DNA of 64,000 bases from positions 434,001 through 498,000 of the forward strand of contig NZ_CP094359.1 in the NCBI RefSeq assembly GCF_024396695.1. Reading direction: 5' to 3'. Under the pieces are notes generated by a model, which saw only the letters and a program-made list of their open reading frames with translations, did no database searches and had not been told where the DNA came from. This document shows, one piece after another, positions 18,209 to 27,831 of this stretch. Positions within the stretch are counted from its first letter, which is position 1. Every line of letters starts with the position of its first letter. A program made the translations under genes and the position numbers. Source of the DNA: Acidithiobacillus sp. YTS05 (GTDB taxonomy: Bacteria; Pseudomonadota; Gammaproteobacteria; Acidithiobacillales; Acidithiobacillaceae).

Positions 18209-18886
18209 TTACTTGCGTTGCCACTGACCACTGGGGCCTTGGTACCAGTAGCCTGCGGGGGCCTTTGCGATCCAGGCACGGGCAAAGCTATCCTGAATCT
18301 GACTGGCCCATTCGGGATGGCCGTTGGCATCAGCAATCTGCGCATAAAGATTTTGCAGGGCAGAGTTGTAGCCTGCCACCAGTCCCGCCAGCGCGCCGCG
18401 CTGCGCCAGAGGCACCGCCGCGGCATCGTGGATGGCGACGAGTCCATTACTGGTGTAGCCAATGGCGCCACTGGCAAAGTACGGACCCAAATTGCGCGCC
18501 TGATTTTCGACGTTGGCCTTGGCGGCAATCACGGCAGGGCTGGAGGCATCCAGATTGGCGGCTGCATGCGCTGTACTGCTGACAGAACGGAACGCGACAT
18601 TGGTCAAATACCCGAGAATTTGACCGGGATGCCGTTCCTGCGGCTGCTGCCAGGCACTGGGCGCTGCCGAAGCCGCCGGCGCGGTGGCCTTGGTCTGGGG
18701 CTCGGTCTGGATGTCCACCCGCCCTTGCTGGGCGGCGTGGTAGACCTGGTCGACGACCTGATCCGCCAGCTTTTGTGCAGCAGCAGCCGGAAAATAGATG
18801 TTGACCGTCACGCAAGCCGCCAGGGTCAGAGAAAGACCCAGAACGAGAAGGACCCGAAGGCCGTGTCGAAATCGATAAGCGTTCAC
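18209..18886 (-). CDS. ydbL: YdbL-like lipoprotein (DUF1318)
   Basis: Envelope protein of 225 aa. The N-terminal hydrophobic stretch ends in a lipobox-like LTLAACVTV (Cys about 25), followed by the family hallmark VNIYFPAAAAQKLADQVVD. The C-terminus WYQGPSGQWQRK fits the DUF1318 end. A Pro/Ala-rich linker (about 65-85) makes it longer than E. coli YdbL (about 110 aa). Adjacent to ydbH, as in E. coli ydbH-ynbE-ydbL, whose products modulate lipid transport between the membranes. Being a lipoprotein here, it may combine YnbE-like anchoring and YdbL roles (inference). Confidence 0.82.
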   Translation of the reverse strand: MNAYRFRHGLRVLLVLGLSLTLAACVTVNIYFPAAAAQKLADQVVDQVYHAAQQGRVDIQTEPQTKATAPAASAAPSAWQQPQERHPGQILGYLTNVAFRSVSSTAHAAANLDASSPAVIAAKANVENQARNLGPYFASGAIGYTSNGLVAIHDAAAVPLAQRGALAGLVAGYNSALQNLYAQIADANGHPEWASQIQDSFARAWIAKAPAGYWYQGPSGQWQRK

Positions 18887-18889
18887 CCG

Positions 18890-20872
18890 TTAGTCTCCTG
18901 TGGCAACCTGGGCCTTACCTTCCATGACGGCGTGCAGGCGGCTGAGCAGCTCCTGCCAGTTACTGCGCCGATTGTAGCCGATGATGTTCACCTGCGGCAG
19001 TCCCTGGCCCCGGAGCAGATAAAATCCACCATCTTCGGTATTGGCTACCCCCGATAAGGTCGCGACTCCATCTCGCAAATCTACCCCGAAGCCCAGTTTG
19101 GCATAAGAAAACGTATGAAAAAACCGCAAGAAGATATTCTGGAAAAAGCTGCTGATGCCACCGCCTCCCAGTTTGGTCAGCTTTTCGATGGCGGCAGCAC
19201 TGATTTTTTGCGGGATACCGGAGGTGCGACGGGTCGCGATGCGCGCATCAAAGGCCACCGGCTGCCAATCCAGCAGCGTGACATGCTGGATGCTGCCATC
19301 GAGCACGCCGCTGATGTAACCCACCGGAAAGACGTCGGTGAGCGGTTTGAGTTGCAAATTTTGCAGACGAATGCTGGTCTGCAGGAGGGGAGCGGGGGTA
19401 AAGAGACCCGTCACGGAGAGTCCGTCGATGCTGATCTCGCCCCCAAAGGCATGGGCACGCATCACGCTGCTGGTGCTGAGAGCGCCCTGCTGATAGCGCA
19501 ATTGCGGAATCTCGGCATCAAGGGTGCCGGTGAAGTGCGGCCAGCCAAAAGTGCGGGTGAGAGAACCCAGCTGAATGTGATCGACCCCGCCACCGAGAAC
19601 GAAGCTGGGCGAACCGTCCCGCCAGCTGGCCTGCAAGTGCTGAATATGGACGCGACCACCCAACACGGAAAGCGCGACTGGTGCACGCAGTTCGGCGACA
19701 TGGCTGCGTAGCAGAAACTGGGCATCGAGGGGCCCGAACGGGATACCATAAAAGCCACCATAGAGCCACCGCAGTTCGGCCTCGGACTCGCCTCCCTGCC
19801 GTTGCCAGGTGCCGTTGGAGCGCAGGTCTTGCAGGGTGAATTGGCCCTGCGGATCGCGCAGGCTGCCATCCTCGAGCTGCCAGCGCAGCTTGTCGAGGCC
19901 AGCGGCATAGCTCCCGGAAATCTTCAGTATGCCACTTGCCTCGAGTCGATGGGCCAAACCGCTATTCGGGAGTATTGGACGCAGCCAGGTTTGCCATAAT
20001 GGCTGCACTGCCAAAGTCGCTTCCTGCAAGTGAAACTCTGGCGCTGCAGCGCTGGCGCTGGCCACCACAGAAAAGCGTGCCTGCCCCATCTCCGGCCAGC
20101 GCAGCGTGGCTTCTGCTATCCGCCAGCCCTGCGTTCCATATTGCCAGTTTCCTCGCAGTGTGACTCCTGCGGCGGGTGCGCTCACGTACCATGGACTCCA
20201 GAGCGCCGCGCCAGCGCGCCACTGCAAGGTGGATTGCCCCCGCCAGATGCCCTTTCGCTGCCCGATCTGGGTACGTAGATGCAAGACGCCGTCCTGGGCC
20301 GCTTGCAGCCCGCTGGGACTGCTGAACTGCAGCCTGTTGAGGGAGGCCTGCAGGGCTGCCTCGTGCAGCCTGGTCCAGTTTACTCCCCGCGCAGTGAGTT
20401 GTGCCCGTAACGTCCCTTGGGGATGCCAGACTTTCGGGAGTACCGTTTGTAACAGGTACTGGGCATTGCCCCCTCCTGTGAGACGGGCTGACCAGCTCCC
20501 TTGCGCTGCACTTCGCCACCAACCGTGCCAGACGCCGATCTGTTGGCCCTGGAGTTGAAGTCGCAGTTGCCCGCCGCTTTTGCCGACAGTTCCCTGGCCG
20601 CGTACCTGCAGGTTTCCCAGGGGACTGGCCTGAACGCTTGCCTGCACCTGCAGTTCGTCGATTCCGGAGTGGGAATGCAGTCGCCCCTGCGCCTGCAAGG
20701 TCTCCCAGTGCATGGGACTGGAACCCTGCTCGGCGCGAGTTTGGATTTGCCAGTGCAGGTCATGAGGACTCGTCCCCTGCGCCTGAATCTGCAAATTATG
20801 CAGCTGCAACTGCGGGCCGCTCAGGCTCGCCGCGCGGATTTCCAGGACCGTGGCCGGCGCCGGACCGATCAT
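18890..20872 (-). CDS. ydbH: YdbH-like intermembrane lipid-transport (AsmA-like) protein, no visible anchor
   Basis: Protein of 660 aa built of repeating beta-rich segments, with the YdbH/TamB-like C-terminal region (ISAAAIEKLTKLGGGGISSFFQ, YAKLGFGVDLRDGVATL, then GFYLLRGQG and INIIGYNRR-like motifs). E. coli YdbH is an AsmA-like bridge carrying phospholipids to the outer membrane and has an N-terminal membrane anchor. Here the first usable start (ATG 20872, MIGPAPATVLEIRAASLSG) enters the beta domain directly. Upstream codons in the same frame read non-hydrophobic sequence inside cysM. AGGA abuts the ATG, so initiation may depend on coupling to cysM, whose stop is 2 bases upstream. The true start is uncertain. 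Confidence 0.8.
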   Translation of the reverse strand: MIGPAPATVLEIRAASLSGPQLQLHNLQIQAQGTSPHDLHWQIQTRAEQGSSPMHWETLQAQGRLHSHSGIDELQVQASVQASPLGNLQVRGQGTVGKSGGQLRLQLQGQQIGVWHGWWRSAAQGSWSARLTGGGNAQYLLQTVLPKVWHPQGTLRAQLTARGVNWTRLHEAALQASLNRLQFSSPSGLQAAQDGVLHLRTQIGQRKGIWRGQSTLQWRAGAALWSPWYVSAPAAGVTLRGNWQYGTQGWRIAEATLRWPEMGQARFSVVASASAAAPEFHLQEATLAVQPLWQTWLRPILPNSGLAHRLEASGILKISGSYAAGLDKLRWQLEDGSLRDPQGQFTLQDLRSNGTWQRQGGESEAELRWLYGGFYGIPFGPLDAQFLLRSHVAELRAPVALSVLGGRVHIQHLQASWRDGSPSFVLGGGVDHIQLGSLTRTFGWPHFTGTLDAEIPQLRYQQGALSTSSVMRAHAFGGEISIDGLSVTGLFTPAPLLQTSIRLQNLQLKPLTDVFPVGYISGVLDGSIQHVTLLDWQPVAFDARIATRRTSGIPQKISAAAIEKLTKLGGGGISSFFQNIFLRFFHTFSYAKLGFGVDLRDGVATLSGVANTEDGGFYLLRGQGLPQVNIIGYNRRSNWQELLSRLHAVMEGKAQVATGD

Positions 20873-20874
20873 TC

Positions 20875-21759
20875 CTAAGCGGGAAAGACCCCGGTGGACA
20901 GATAACGGTCGCCGCGATCGCAGATGATCGCCACCAGAAAGCCCTGCTCCAGAGTCTCGGCTACCCGCAAGGCGGCAGCAACCGCGCCGCCGGAGGAGAT
21001 GCCCGCCAGGATGCCCTCCTCGCGTGCCAGTCGGCGGGTCATTTCCTCCGCCTCCTCCGTGCCGATATCGATGACCTGATCGACCAATTCGGGTTGGTAG
21101 ATCTTGGGCACGTACTCCTTGGGCCAACGCCGGATCCCTGGGATCTTGGCGCCGGCGGCAGGCTGCACCCCGACAATCTGTATGGCTGGGTGGACTTGGC
21201 GCAGGTAACGACTGGTACCCATGATGGTGCCGGTCGTCCCCATCGCCGAGACGAAATGGGTGATCTGCCCACGGCTGTCGCGCCAGATTTCCGGACCCGT
21301 CGTCCGCGCATGCGCGTCAGGATTGTCGGGGTTGGAGAACTGGTCGAGCATGATCGCCTCGCCAGCGTCGACCATGGCGCGGGCACGGTCGATGGCCCCT
21401 TCCATGCTCGCCTCGGCTGGAGTGAGCTCGATATCTGCACCAAAGGCGCGCATCACCTGCCGCCGCTCAATGCTCATGTTTTCCGGCATGATCAGCGTGA
21501 TTTTCAGGCCCTCGACAGAGGCCGCCATGGCCAGGGCGATGCCGGTATTGCCACTGGTGGCTTCCACCAGACGGTCTCCCGGCCGGATCATGCCCCGCTC
21601 CAGCGCGCAGCGGATCATGTTGAGGGCGGGGCGATCCTTTACCGAACCGGCGGGGTTGTTTCCCTCCAGTTTGCCAAAGATCCGCACCCGTGGATTGGGA
21701 CTCAGCCGCCGCAATTCGCACAGCGGGGTATTACCAACAAAATCTGCCAAGCCGCTCAT
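20875..21759 (-). CDS. cysM: Cysteine synthase B
   Basis: PLP enzyme making cysteine (or S-sulfocysteine from thiosulfate) from O-acetylserine. Chosen start is ATG 21759 (MSGLADFVGNTPLCEL) with AGGAGAG about 8 bases upstream, giving 294 aa. Motifs: GNNPAGSVKDRPA with the PLP Lys near residue 42, EATSGNTGIALA, and the C-terminal SSGGAVAAAL and CDRGDRYLSTGVF typical of CysM rather than CysK. First gene of the minus-strand run cysM-ydbH-ydbL-rlmD-ldt-kimA-like-nagZ and divergent from the VIT gene. Confidence 0.94.
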   Translation of the reverse strand: MSGLADFVGNTPLCELRRLSPNPRVRIFGKLEGNNPAGSVKDRPALNMIRCALERGMIRPGDRLVEATSGNTGIALAMAASVEGLKITLIMPENMSIERRQVMRAFGADIELTPAEASMEGAIDRARAMVDAGEAIMLDQFSNPDNPDAHARTTGPEIWRDSRGQITHFVSAMGTTGTIMGTSRYLRQVHPAIQIVGVQPAAGAKIPGIRRWPKEYVPKIYQPELVDQVIDIGTEEAEEMTRRLAREEGILAGISSGGAVAAALRVAETLEQGFLVAIICDRGDRYLSTGVFPA

Positions 21760-21830
21760 CGCATTTTCTCTCCTGTCAGCATCGCTTAGGCTAGCACTGC
21801 CTGCCCGTAGACCCAAGCGCTGCGTCTGAC

Positions 21831-21839
21831 TATGATAAT
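21831..21839 (+). promoter_or_regulatory. Possible -10 element for the VIT-pgl pair
   Basis: AT-rich TATGATAAT in the 103-base cysM/VIT divergent spacer, about 24 bases before the VIT start codon. No convincing -35 is seen 16-18 bases upstream, so this is a weak call. Confidence 0.3.
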
Positions 21840-21862
21840 TGTAAAGAGCAAGCGAGGGATCC

Positions 21863-22588
21863 ATGCCAATGAGTACCAATGCTGCGGTGCAACCGGTGCA
21901 TCACCATGAGCATCATCACCATACCCAGATCGGTTGGTTGCGCGCCAGTGTGCTGGGTGCCAATGATGGTCTGCTGTCCACCGCGGCCCTGCTGACCGGT
22001 GTCGCTGCTGGGCAGGCAGGCACACACGCTCTGCTGCTTGCGGGGGTGGCTGCTTGGGTGGCTGGGGCATTCTCCATGGCGGCGGGGGAGTACGTCTCTG
22101 TCAGCTCCCAGGCCGATACCCAGGCCGCCGACCTTGCCATCGAGGCTCGTGAGATTCACAAAAATCCAGAGCTGGAACTGCAGGAACTCACCCATATCTA
22201 CATGCAGCGCGGCCTGGACGAGCCTCTCGCGCGCCAGGTAGCGGCGCAGTTGATGCAGCATGATGCCCTGGCCGCCCATGCCCGTGACGAACTGGGGTTG
22301 ACGGAGGTGGCCGCTGCCCGGCCGGCGCAAGCCGCTGCGGCTTCTGCGCTCTCCTTTTCCCTGGGGGCCATCTTTCCGATCCTGGCGGTTCTTCTGGCGC
22401 CAGCGGTCGCACTCCTGCCAGTGCTTTATGTCCTGACCCTGGTCTTGCTTGCCATCTTGGGGGGGCTGGCGGCCTGGGCTGGCGGTGCATCGGTCTGGCG
22501 TGGGGCCATTCGCGTGCTGATCTGGGGTGCGCTGTCTCTGGGTGCCACGACCTTGATCGGTCATTTGCTGGGTACCGCGGTCGCATGA
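21863..22588 (+). CDS. VIT1/CCC1-family Fe2+/Mn2+ transporter
   Basis: Membrane protein of 241 aa with five predicted spans. The signature WLRASVLGANDGLLSTAALL starts near residue 28, followed by FSMAAGEYVSVSSQ. The cytosolic helical insert after the second span (EIHKNPELELQELTHIYMQRGL) carries the spaced Glu residues that bind metal in VIT1. The N-terminus has a His cluster (HHHEHHHH, residues about 14-21). In an acidophile with high ferrous iron this would fit metal efflux (inference). Its stop overlaps the pgl start (ATGA). Confidence 0.92.
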   Translation: MPMSTNAAVQPVHHHEHHHHTQIGWLRASVLGANDGLLSTAALLTGVAAGQAGTHALLLAGVAAWVAGAFSMAAGEYVSVSSQADTQAADLAIEAREIHKNPELELQELTHIYMQRGLDEPLARQVAAQLMQHDALAAHARDELGLTEVAAARPAQAAAASALSFSLGAIFPILAVLLAPAVALLPVLYVLTLVLLAILGGLAAWAGGASVWRGAIRVLIWGALSLGATTLIGHLLGTAVA

Positions 22589-23286
22589 ACGTCCCCGTCT
22601 GGCATCTGTATCCCGACGCCGGCCAGCTCGCGGAACGTCTGGCGGCTGCCATCGCGCGCATGGCCGTCGAGGCCATCGCCGCCCGTGGAGCCTTTCACCT
22701 GGTCCTTGCCGGTGGGCATACCCCCAAGGCCGCTTACGAAGTCCTGCCACGTCTCGGCGCCAGCTGGCAGCATTGGCATCTCTACTATGGTGACGAGCGC
22801 TGTCTGGCGCCAGACGACCTGGAGCGGAACTCGCGACTGGTACAGGACACGCTCCTGGCAAAATCTCCGATTCCCACCCGGCAACATCATCCCATTCCTG
22901 CGGAGTTGGGTGCGGAGGCCGCAGCGACCGCCTACACTCACCTGCTCCCGGCGCAGCGTTTTGATCTGGTGCTACTGGGAATGGGCGAGGATGGTCACTG
23001 CGCCAGTCTCTTCCCCGGCCAGGAGCAGGGCTTCGCGCCCGATGCCCCGGCTGTCCTGCCGGTGCACCACAGCCCCAAACCGCCCGCCGATCGTGTTTCT
23101 CTCAGTGCTGCGAGATTGCGCCAGACACGCGCCCTGTTCTTCGTCATAACCGGTGCCGCTAAGGCTCCCGCCATCCAGCGTTGGCGGGTCGGGGAAGATC
23201 TCCCTGCCGCTCGAGTGGGCGCCGGCTTCGATGTTTGGCTGGACGCTGCCGCCTGGGGCGCACCTGCTGTGCGCTACGAAACCTAG
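22585..23286 (+). CDS. pgl: 6-phosphogluconolactonase
   Basis: Hydrolyses 6-phosphogluconolactone in the oxidative pentose-phosphate pathway. 233 aa, DevB/Pgl family: LVLAGGHTPKAAYE near residue 34, YYGDERCLAPDDLERNS near 66, and LLGMGEDGHCASLFPG near 130. It overlaps the VIT gene by 4 bases, so the two are translationally coupled. It converges on qmcA with a 28-base gap. Confidence 0.95.
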   Translation: MNVPVWHLYPDAGQLAERLAAAIARMAVEAIAARGAFHLVLAGGHTPKAAYEVLPRLGASWQHWHLYYGDERCLAPDDLERNSRLVQDTLLAKSPIPTRQHHPIPAELGAEAAATAYTHLLPAQRFDLVLLGMGEDGHCASLFPGQEQGFAPDAPAVLPVHHSPKPPADRVSLSAARLRQTRALFFVITGAAKAPAIQRWRVGEDLPAARVGAGFDVWLDAAAWGAPAVRYET

Positions 23287-23314
23287 CAAGTGCCCGAAGA
23301 GGGTTAGCGGGTCC

Positions 23315-24268
23315 TCAGCTATTATTGCCACCCACGGAATTGGTCGCCGGTCCAGTGTTTTTCTGCACGATGGCAAGAGCTGTGGAGACCAGGGCACCGA
23401 CGTTGCCGAGATCGGCAGGGATCACCAGGTTGGTGCTGGCCTTGGCCAGATTGCCCCATTTCTCGATGTAATCCTTGGCGAGCTGCATCTGCAGGGCCTC
23501 GATACCGCCCGGCTCGCGGGCGGCGGCGCCGATGGTGGCAATCGCCTTGGCGGTCGCTTCGGCCACCAGCGCAATGGCCTGCGCCTCGCCCTCGGCGCGC
23601 AAGACCTCCGCCTGCTTGCGCCCATCGGCGACGTTGATCTCCTGCTGTCGTTGTCCTTCGGAGGTATTGATCTGTTGCTGCCGCTGTCCTTCGGATTTGG
23701 CAATGATGGCGCGCTTTTCCCGGTCGGCGGTGATCTGCAGCTCCATGGCGCGAATGATTTCCGCTGGAGGGGTGATGTCCTTGATCTCGTAGCGCAGTAC
23801 CTTGACACCCCAATTCAGCGCCGCCTCATCCACCGCCTCGGCCACCGCCGCATTCAGGAGTTGCCGCGAGGAAAGCGCGGCATCCAGATGCAGCTTGCCA
23901 ATCTCCGAGCGCATGCTCGTCTGCGCCAGTTGCACCACGGCAGTGAAGGGGTTGCTGGAGCCATAGGCGGCCTTGACGGCATCGGTGATCTGCACGTAAA
24001 GCACCCCGTCGACGGTCATGGTCGTATTATCGAGGGAAATGCAGACCTGGGCCGGCACCTCCATGGGCAGCTCGCGCATATCGAAGCGATAGGCAATGCG
24101 GTCGATGAAGGGAACGATGACATTGAGGCCGGGCTGCAGGGTGAGGTGATAGCGGCCCAGGCGTTCGACCACCCAGGCGCGTTGTTGTGGCACAACGCGA
24201 ATCGTGGCCCGCAGTACAAAAAAGACGACGATCAGGACGACGACGATGCTGAGGAGGGTGGTAGGCAT
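23315..24268 (-). CDS. qmcA: SPFH/band-7 (stomatin-like) membrane protein QmcA
   Basis: Protein of 317 aa with one N-terminal membrane segment (LLSIVVVLIVVFFVLRA), an SPFH domain (about 25-190, with GRYHLTLQPGLNVIVPFID and ELPMEVPAQ) and a charged coiled-coil (about 185-260) containing two near-identical SEGQRQQ units. It forms large membrane rings in known homologues. It overlaps nfeD by 37 bases, the standard stomatin-NfeD pairing linked to membrane quality control. Confidence 0.93.
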   Translation of the reverse strand: MPTTLLSIVVVLIVVFFVLRATIRVVPQQRAWVVERLGRYHLTLQPGLNVIVPFIDRIAYRFDMRELPMEVPAQVCISLDNTTMTVDGVLYVQITDAVKAAYGSSNPFTAVVQLAQTSMRSEIGKLHLDAALSSRQLLNAAVAEAVDEAALNWGVKVLRYEIKDITPPAEIIRAMELQITADREKRAIIAKSEGQRQQQINTSEGQRQQEINVADGRKQAEVLRAEGEAQAIALVAEATAKAIATIGAAAREPGGIEALQMQLAKDYIEKWGNLAKASTNLVIPADLGNVGALVSTALAIVQKNTGPATNSVGGNNS

Positions 24269-24699
24269 AGCGACTCCCTGGACGATGGTGGAACGACGGC
24301 AATGTGCAAAAGATTTCCCTCATGCGCGACGATGAGCGCGGCGGCGCCGGGACAGGCAGTATTGCCTTCTTCCAGTACTGCCGGCCACTCACTGCCACGA
24401 TAGCGGACCCGGTAGCGGCCCTGGGCGTCGGGACCACGGAGCACCTCCACCGCCTGGCCGAGATCGAGGTCGTCGACGCCGCTGGCTTTGCGCGCCAGCC
24501 GATGGCGCAGCCAGGCACTGGCGATAATGAGGAGCACACTGCTGCCAAGAAAGACCCAGTGCAGAGTGATATGTGGCAGGAAAAAACCGGCGAGAAGGGC
24601 GATCAGGGCAGCGATGGCGACCGCAGCGAGGTAGAAGGTACCGGTAAAGAGCTCTGCCAGACCGGCGACCACGGCGATGATCAGGTAGAGCAGGAGCAC
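24232..24699 (-). CDS. NfeD-like membrane protein
   Basis: Short NfeD protein of 155 aa. Two or three membrane spans in residues 1-65 are followed by a small OB-fold domain with VEVLRGPDAQGRYRVRYRGSEWPA. It lacks the ClpP-like protease domain of long NfeD proteins. Partner of the downstream stomatin-like gene and 3 bases after the glgB start-side neighbour ends. The last 15 residues are Ser-rich and overlap the qmcA start. Confidence 0.9.
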   Translation of the reverse strand: MLLLYLIIAVVAGLAELFTGTFYLAAVAIAALIALLAGFFLPHITLHWVFLGSSVLLIIASAWLRHRLARKASGVDDLDLGQAVEVLRGPDAQGRYRVRYRGSEWPAVLEEGNTACPGAAALIVAHEGNLLHIAVVPPSSRESLCLPPSSASSSS

Positions 24700-24702
24700 G
24701 GC

Positions 24703-26889
24703 TCAGTCACCGCATCGCAGGTAGACCGCTGCCAGCGGTGGCAGGGTCAGCGACAGGCTGGCCGGGAGCCCGGACCAGGACAATGCCTCACTGTCCTGCG
24801 GCGGATTGCCCATATTGCTGCCGCCGTAGGCAGCGGCGTCGCTATTGAAGATCTCTCGGTAGGTCCCGGCGCGAGGTACGCCAATGCGATACTGCTCGCG
24901 CGGCACGGGCGTAAAGTTGCAGACGACGACCACAAAATCGCCGTTACGGTCCCAGCGCAGAAAGCTCAGAACCGATTGCCGGGCGTCGTGGCAATCGATC
25001 CACTGAAATCCTTCGTGCTGAAAGTCCTGTTCATGCAAGGCGGCGATGTCTTGGTGCAGGCGATTCAGATCGCGAAACATCTGCCGAACACCTCGGTGCC
25101 AATCGACGTCCAATAGCCCCCAGTCCAGGGCAGAACCGCTATCCCATTCCCGACCCTGGCCGAATTCGTTGCCCATGAAATTGAGTTTCTTGCCGGGATG
25201 GGCGAACTGGTAGCTGAAGAGCAGGCGCAAATTGGCGAAACGCTGCCAGGTATCACCGGGCATCTTGTCGAGGAGGGAACCTTTGCCATGTACGACTTCG
25301 TCGTGGGAGAGCGGCAGGACGAAGTTTTCCGTGTAGGCATAGAGCTGGCTGAAGGTCAGGGCATCGTGATGATACTGGCGATGGATGGGATTGAGCTGCA
25401 GATAACTCAGGGTGTCGTGCATCCAGCCCATGTTCCACTTCATGGAGAATCCCAGACCGCCGAGGTAGGTGGGGCGGGAGACCATGGGCCAGGCGGTGGA
25501 TTCCTCGGCAATGCTCAGGATTCCCGGATGCCGTTCGTGCAGGGCGACGTGCAGCTCGCGCAGAAAGTCGATCGCCTCCAGATTTTCCCGTCCGCCATAC
25601 TGGTTGGGGATCCATTCGCCCTCCTTGCGGGAGTAATCGCGGTAGAGCAGGGAGGCGACGGCGTCGACGCGAAAGCCGTCGATGTGAAACTCTTCAGCCC
25701 AGTAGAGGGCATTGCTGAGGAGGAAGTTGCGCACCTCGTTGCGCCCAAAATTGAAGATATAGGTGCCCCAATCCTTGTGCTCGCCTTCGCGCGGATCGGC
25801 GTGCTCGTAGAGGGCCGTACCGTCGAAGCGTGCCAGCCCCCAGTCGTCGCGTGGAAAATGCCCGGGTACCCAGTCGAGCAGCACGCCGATGCCCTGCTGA
25901 TGGCAATGGTCGACGAAGGCACGGAACTCGTCTGGACTGCCAAAACGACTGGTGGGGGCAAAGTAGCCACTGACCTGGTAGCCCCAGGATTCATCCAGGG
26001 GATGCTCCATGACGGGCAGCAGCTCCAGGTGGGTAAAGCCCATTTCCTTACAGTAGGCGACCAGTTCTGCGGCGATCTCGCTATAGCTGCAAAAGCTGCC
26101 ATCGGCATGGCGCCGCCAGGAACCGAGATGCACCTCGTAAATGCTCATGGGCGCTGCCTGCCAGTCTGCCTCGGCGCGGTCTTGCAGCCACGCTTGGTCT
26201 TGCCACTGATGTTGGGATTCGACTACGCGCGCAGCGGTTTTCGGGCGTGCTTCGAAGCTCTGGGCATAGGGGTCGGTCTTCACGAAGACATTGCCGGTAT
26301 CCCGATGACGGAGCTCGAACTTATAGAGAGCGCCCGCGCTGAGCCCCGGCAGGAAAAGCTCCCAGAGACCACTCTGGCCGCGCGCGCGCATGGGATGGAT
26401 ACGACCGTCCCAGACGTTGAAATCGCCCACCACACTGACGCGTTCGGCGTTGGGCGCCCAGACGGCGAAAAAAACTCCGTCGATCCCTTCGCATTGGCGT
26501 CGATGCGCACCCAGGCTACGGTACGCATCCAGCCAGCGACCCTCGCCGAAGAGGTAGATGTCCATCTCGCCGAGCACCGGCTGGAAGCTGTACGGGTCAT
26601 GCTGTTCGTGCCAATTTCCGGCGCCATCCTGCCAACGCAAGCGGTAGGGTTGCGCCAGTCGCGTGCTCGATTCGCAGAAGAAGATCCCGCCCGCGGCTAC
26701 GCAGTGCATGGGACGCGCCTTGCCGCGTTTGGGCAACAGCTCCGCCTGTTGGGCATGGGGCAGGTAGGCCCGTTGTACCCAACCGTTGCCCACAGGATGT
26801 TGGCCGAGGAAGGCAAAGGGATCGTGATGACGTGCAGCGAGAATGGCGTCTACGTCACTGGTGTTCATGCTCAGCATCTCGGTCACCAT
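24703..26889 (-). CDS. glgB: 1,4-alpha-glucan branching enzyme
   Basis: GH13 enzyme that introduces alpha-1,6 branches in glycogen. Length 728 aa. N-terminal CBM48 domains (about 20-220) are followed by the (beta/alpha)8 barrel with [15 protein letters not shown], the nucleophile Asp in GFRVDAVAS, the acid/base Glu in SIAEEST and the third acid in LSHDEV. The start at 26889 has a strong GGAGG six bases upstream. No other glycogen gene is nearby. Confidence 0.97.
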   Translation of the reverse strand: MVTEMLSMNTSDVDAILAARHHDPFAFLGQHPVGNGWVQRAYLPHAQQAELLPKRGKARPMHCVAAGGIFFCESSTRLAQPYRLRWQDGAGNWHEQHDPYSFQPVLGEMDIYLFGEGRWLDAYRSLGAHRRQCEGIDGVFFAVWAPNAERVSVVGDFNVWDGRIHPMRARGQSGLWELFLPGLSAGALYKFELRHRDTGNVFVKTDPYAQSFEARPKTAARVVESQHQWQDQAWLQDRAEADWQAAPMSIYEVHLGSWRRHADGSFCSYSEIAAELVAYCKEMGFTHLELLPVMEHPLDESWGYQVSGYFAPTSRFGSPDEFRAFVDHCHQQGIGVLLDWVPGHFPRDDWGLARFDGTALYEHADPREGEHKDWGTYIFNFGRNEVRNFLLSNALYWAEEFHIDGFRVDAVASLLYRDYSRKEGEWIPNQYGGRENLEAIDFLRELHVALHERHPGILSIAEESTAWPMVSRPTYLGGLGFSMKWNMGWMHDTLSYLQLNPIHRQYHHDALTFSQLYAYTENFVLPLSHDEVVHGKGSLLDKMPGDTWQRFANLRLLFSYQFAHPGKKLNFMGNEFGQGREWDSGSALDWGLLDVDWHRGVRQMFRDLNRLHQDIAALHEQDFQHEGFQWIDCHDARQSVLSFLRWDRNGDFVVVVCNFTPVPREQYRIGVPRAGTYREIFNSDAAAYGGSNMGNPPQDSEALSWSGLPASLSLTLPPLAAVYLRCGD

Positions 26890-26949
26890 CGGTCACCTCC
26901 CTCGGGCATCTTTCGGGCAGCATAGCACAGAGGAAGGAAAAGTCTCGCG

Positions 26950-27774
26950 CTAGTCGTCGCGGAAACTATCCTCGGCATCCTTCATGGCGCGCTCGGGGTC
27001 GATCTCCTCTTCCGGCGCATGGCGAGCCATGCGGGCACGTCGACGTTCAAAATAGGCGGAAAACAGCAGCCCCATTTCAAACAGCATGTACATGGGGATC
27101 ATCAGTAGGACCATCGACATGACATCCGGCGGACTGAGGATGGCCGAGGCAATGGCGCAAACGAGGAAGGCATAGCGCCGCCCACGCCGCAGGGTATCGA
27201 GCTGCAGAACGCCGATCTGTACCAGTACCACCACCAGAATCGGAATCTGAAAGGCGAGGCCAAAGGCCAGGGAAAACTTGACGATCAGCGCCAGATAATT
27301 ACTGACCTTGGGCATGGCGCTGATGTCGTTTCCGGAAAAGCTGGCAAAGAAGCGAAAGGCATTGGGAAAGACAACGAAATACGCGAAAACGATACCCGCC
27401 ACGAATAACGCGAGGGAAGTGAACAGAATCGGAAAAAAAACTCGCCGTTCGTGGGTATAGAGACCCGGCGCGACGAAGGCCCAGAACTGGTACAGAATGA
27501 CCGGCAGGGCGAGAATAAAACCGGAAATGAGCGATAGCTGCACATAGGTCAGAAAGACCTCGGGCAAGCTGGTGTAGATCAGATGGCTGCCTTTGGGCAG
27601 GACCGAAATCAATGGTTGGGCAAGAATGCCATAGATCTGCTGGGCGAAGGGATAGGAGACCAGGAAACCCACGAAGAGTGCGATGACCGCAAATAGCACT
27701 CTGCGACGCAGCTCCAGGAGATGGCCGATGAAGGTATTTTCTGCGGACTCGTTCAGTTTGTCTGCACTCGCCAT
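26950..27774 (-). CDS. tatC: Sec-independent translocase TatC
   Basis: Six-span receptor of the twin-arginine translocase, 274 aa. Typical N-terminus FIGHLLELRRRVLFAV and the conserved SYPFAQQIYGILAQPL, then FFPILFTSLALFVAGIVFAYF. The C-terminal tail (about 245-274) is charged and cytosolic. It follows tatB by 57 bases and ends the tatABC unit; glgB begins 60 bases further on. Confidence 0.97.
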   Translation of the reverse strand: MASADKLNESAENTFIGHLLELRRRVLFAVIALFVGFLVSYPFAQQIYGILAQPLISVLPKGSHLIYTSLPEVFLTYVQLSLISGFILALPVILYQFWAFVAPGLYTHERRVFFPILFTSLALFVAGIVFAYFVVFPNAFRFFASFSGNDISAMPKVSNYLALIVKFSLAFGLAFQIPILVVVLVQIGVLQLDTLRRGRRYAFLVCAIASAILSPPDVMSMVLLMIPMYMLFEMGLLFSAYFERRRARMARHAPEEEIDPERAMKDAEDSFRDD

Positions 27775-27831
27775 GAAATTCCAGGGGCTATCAGGGTGTC
27801 GGCAGGGGTAGCAGTACCCCGGGGAGGGTCA

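Noticed and set aside
20873..21127. Upstream extension of ydbH into cysM as the missing anchor.
   Set aside because: Translated sequence is Gly/Arg-rich and not hydrophobic, and cysM is intact there to its normal C-terminus.
23637..23702. Tandem duplication in qmcA.
   Set aside because: It is an imperfect two-copy coding repeat (SEGQRQQ) within the normal coiled-coil of SPFH proteins; not a separate element.
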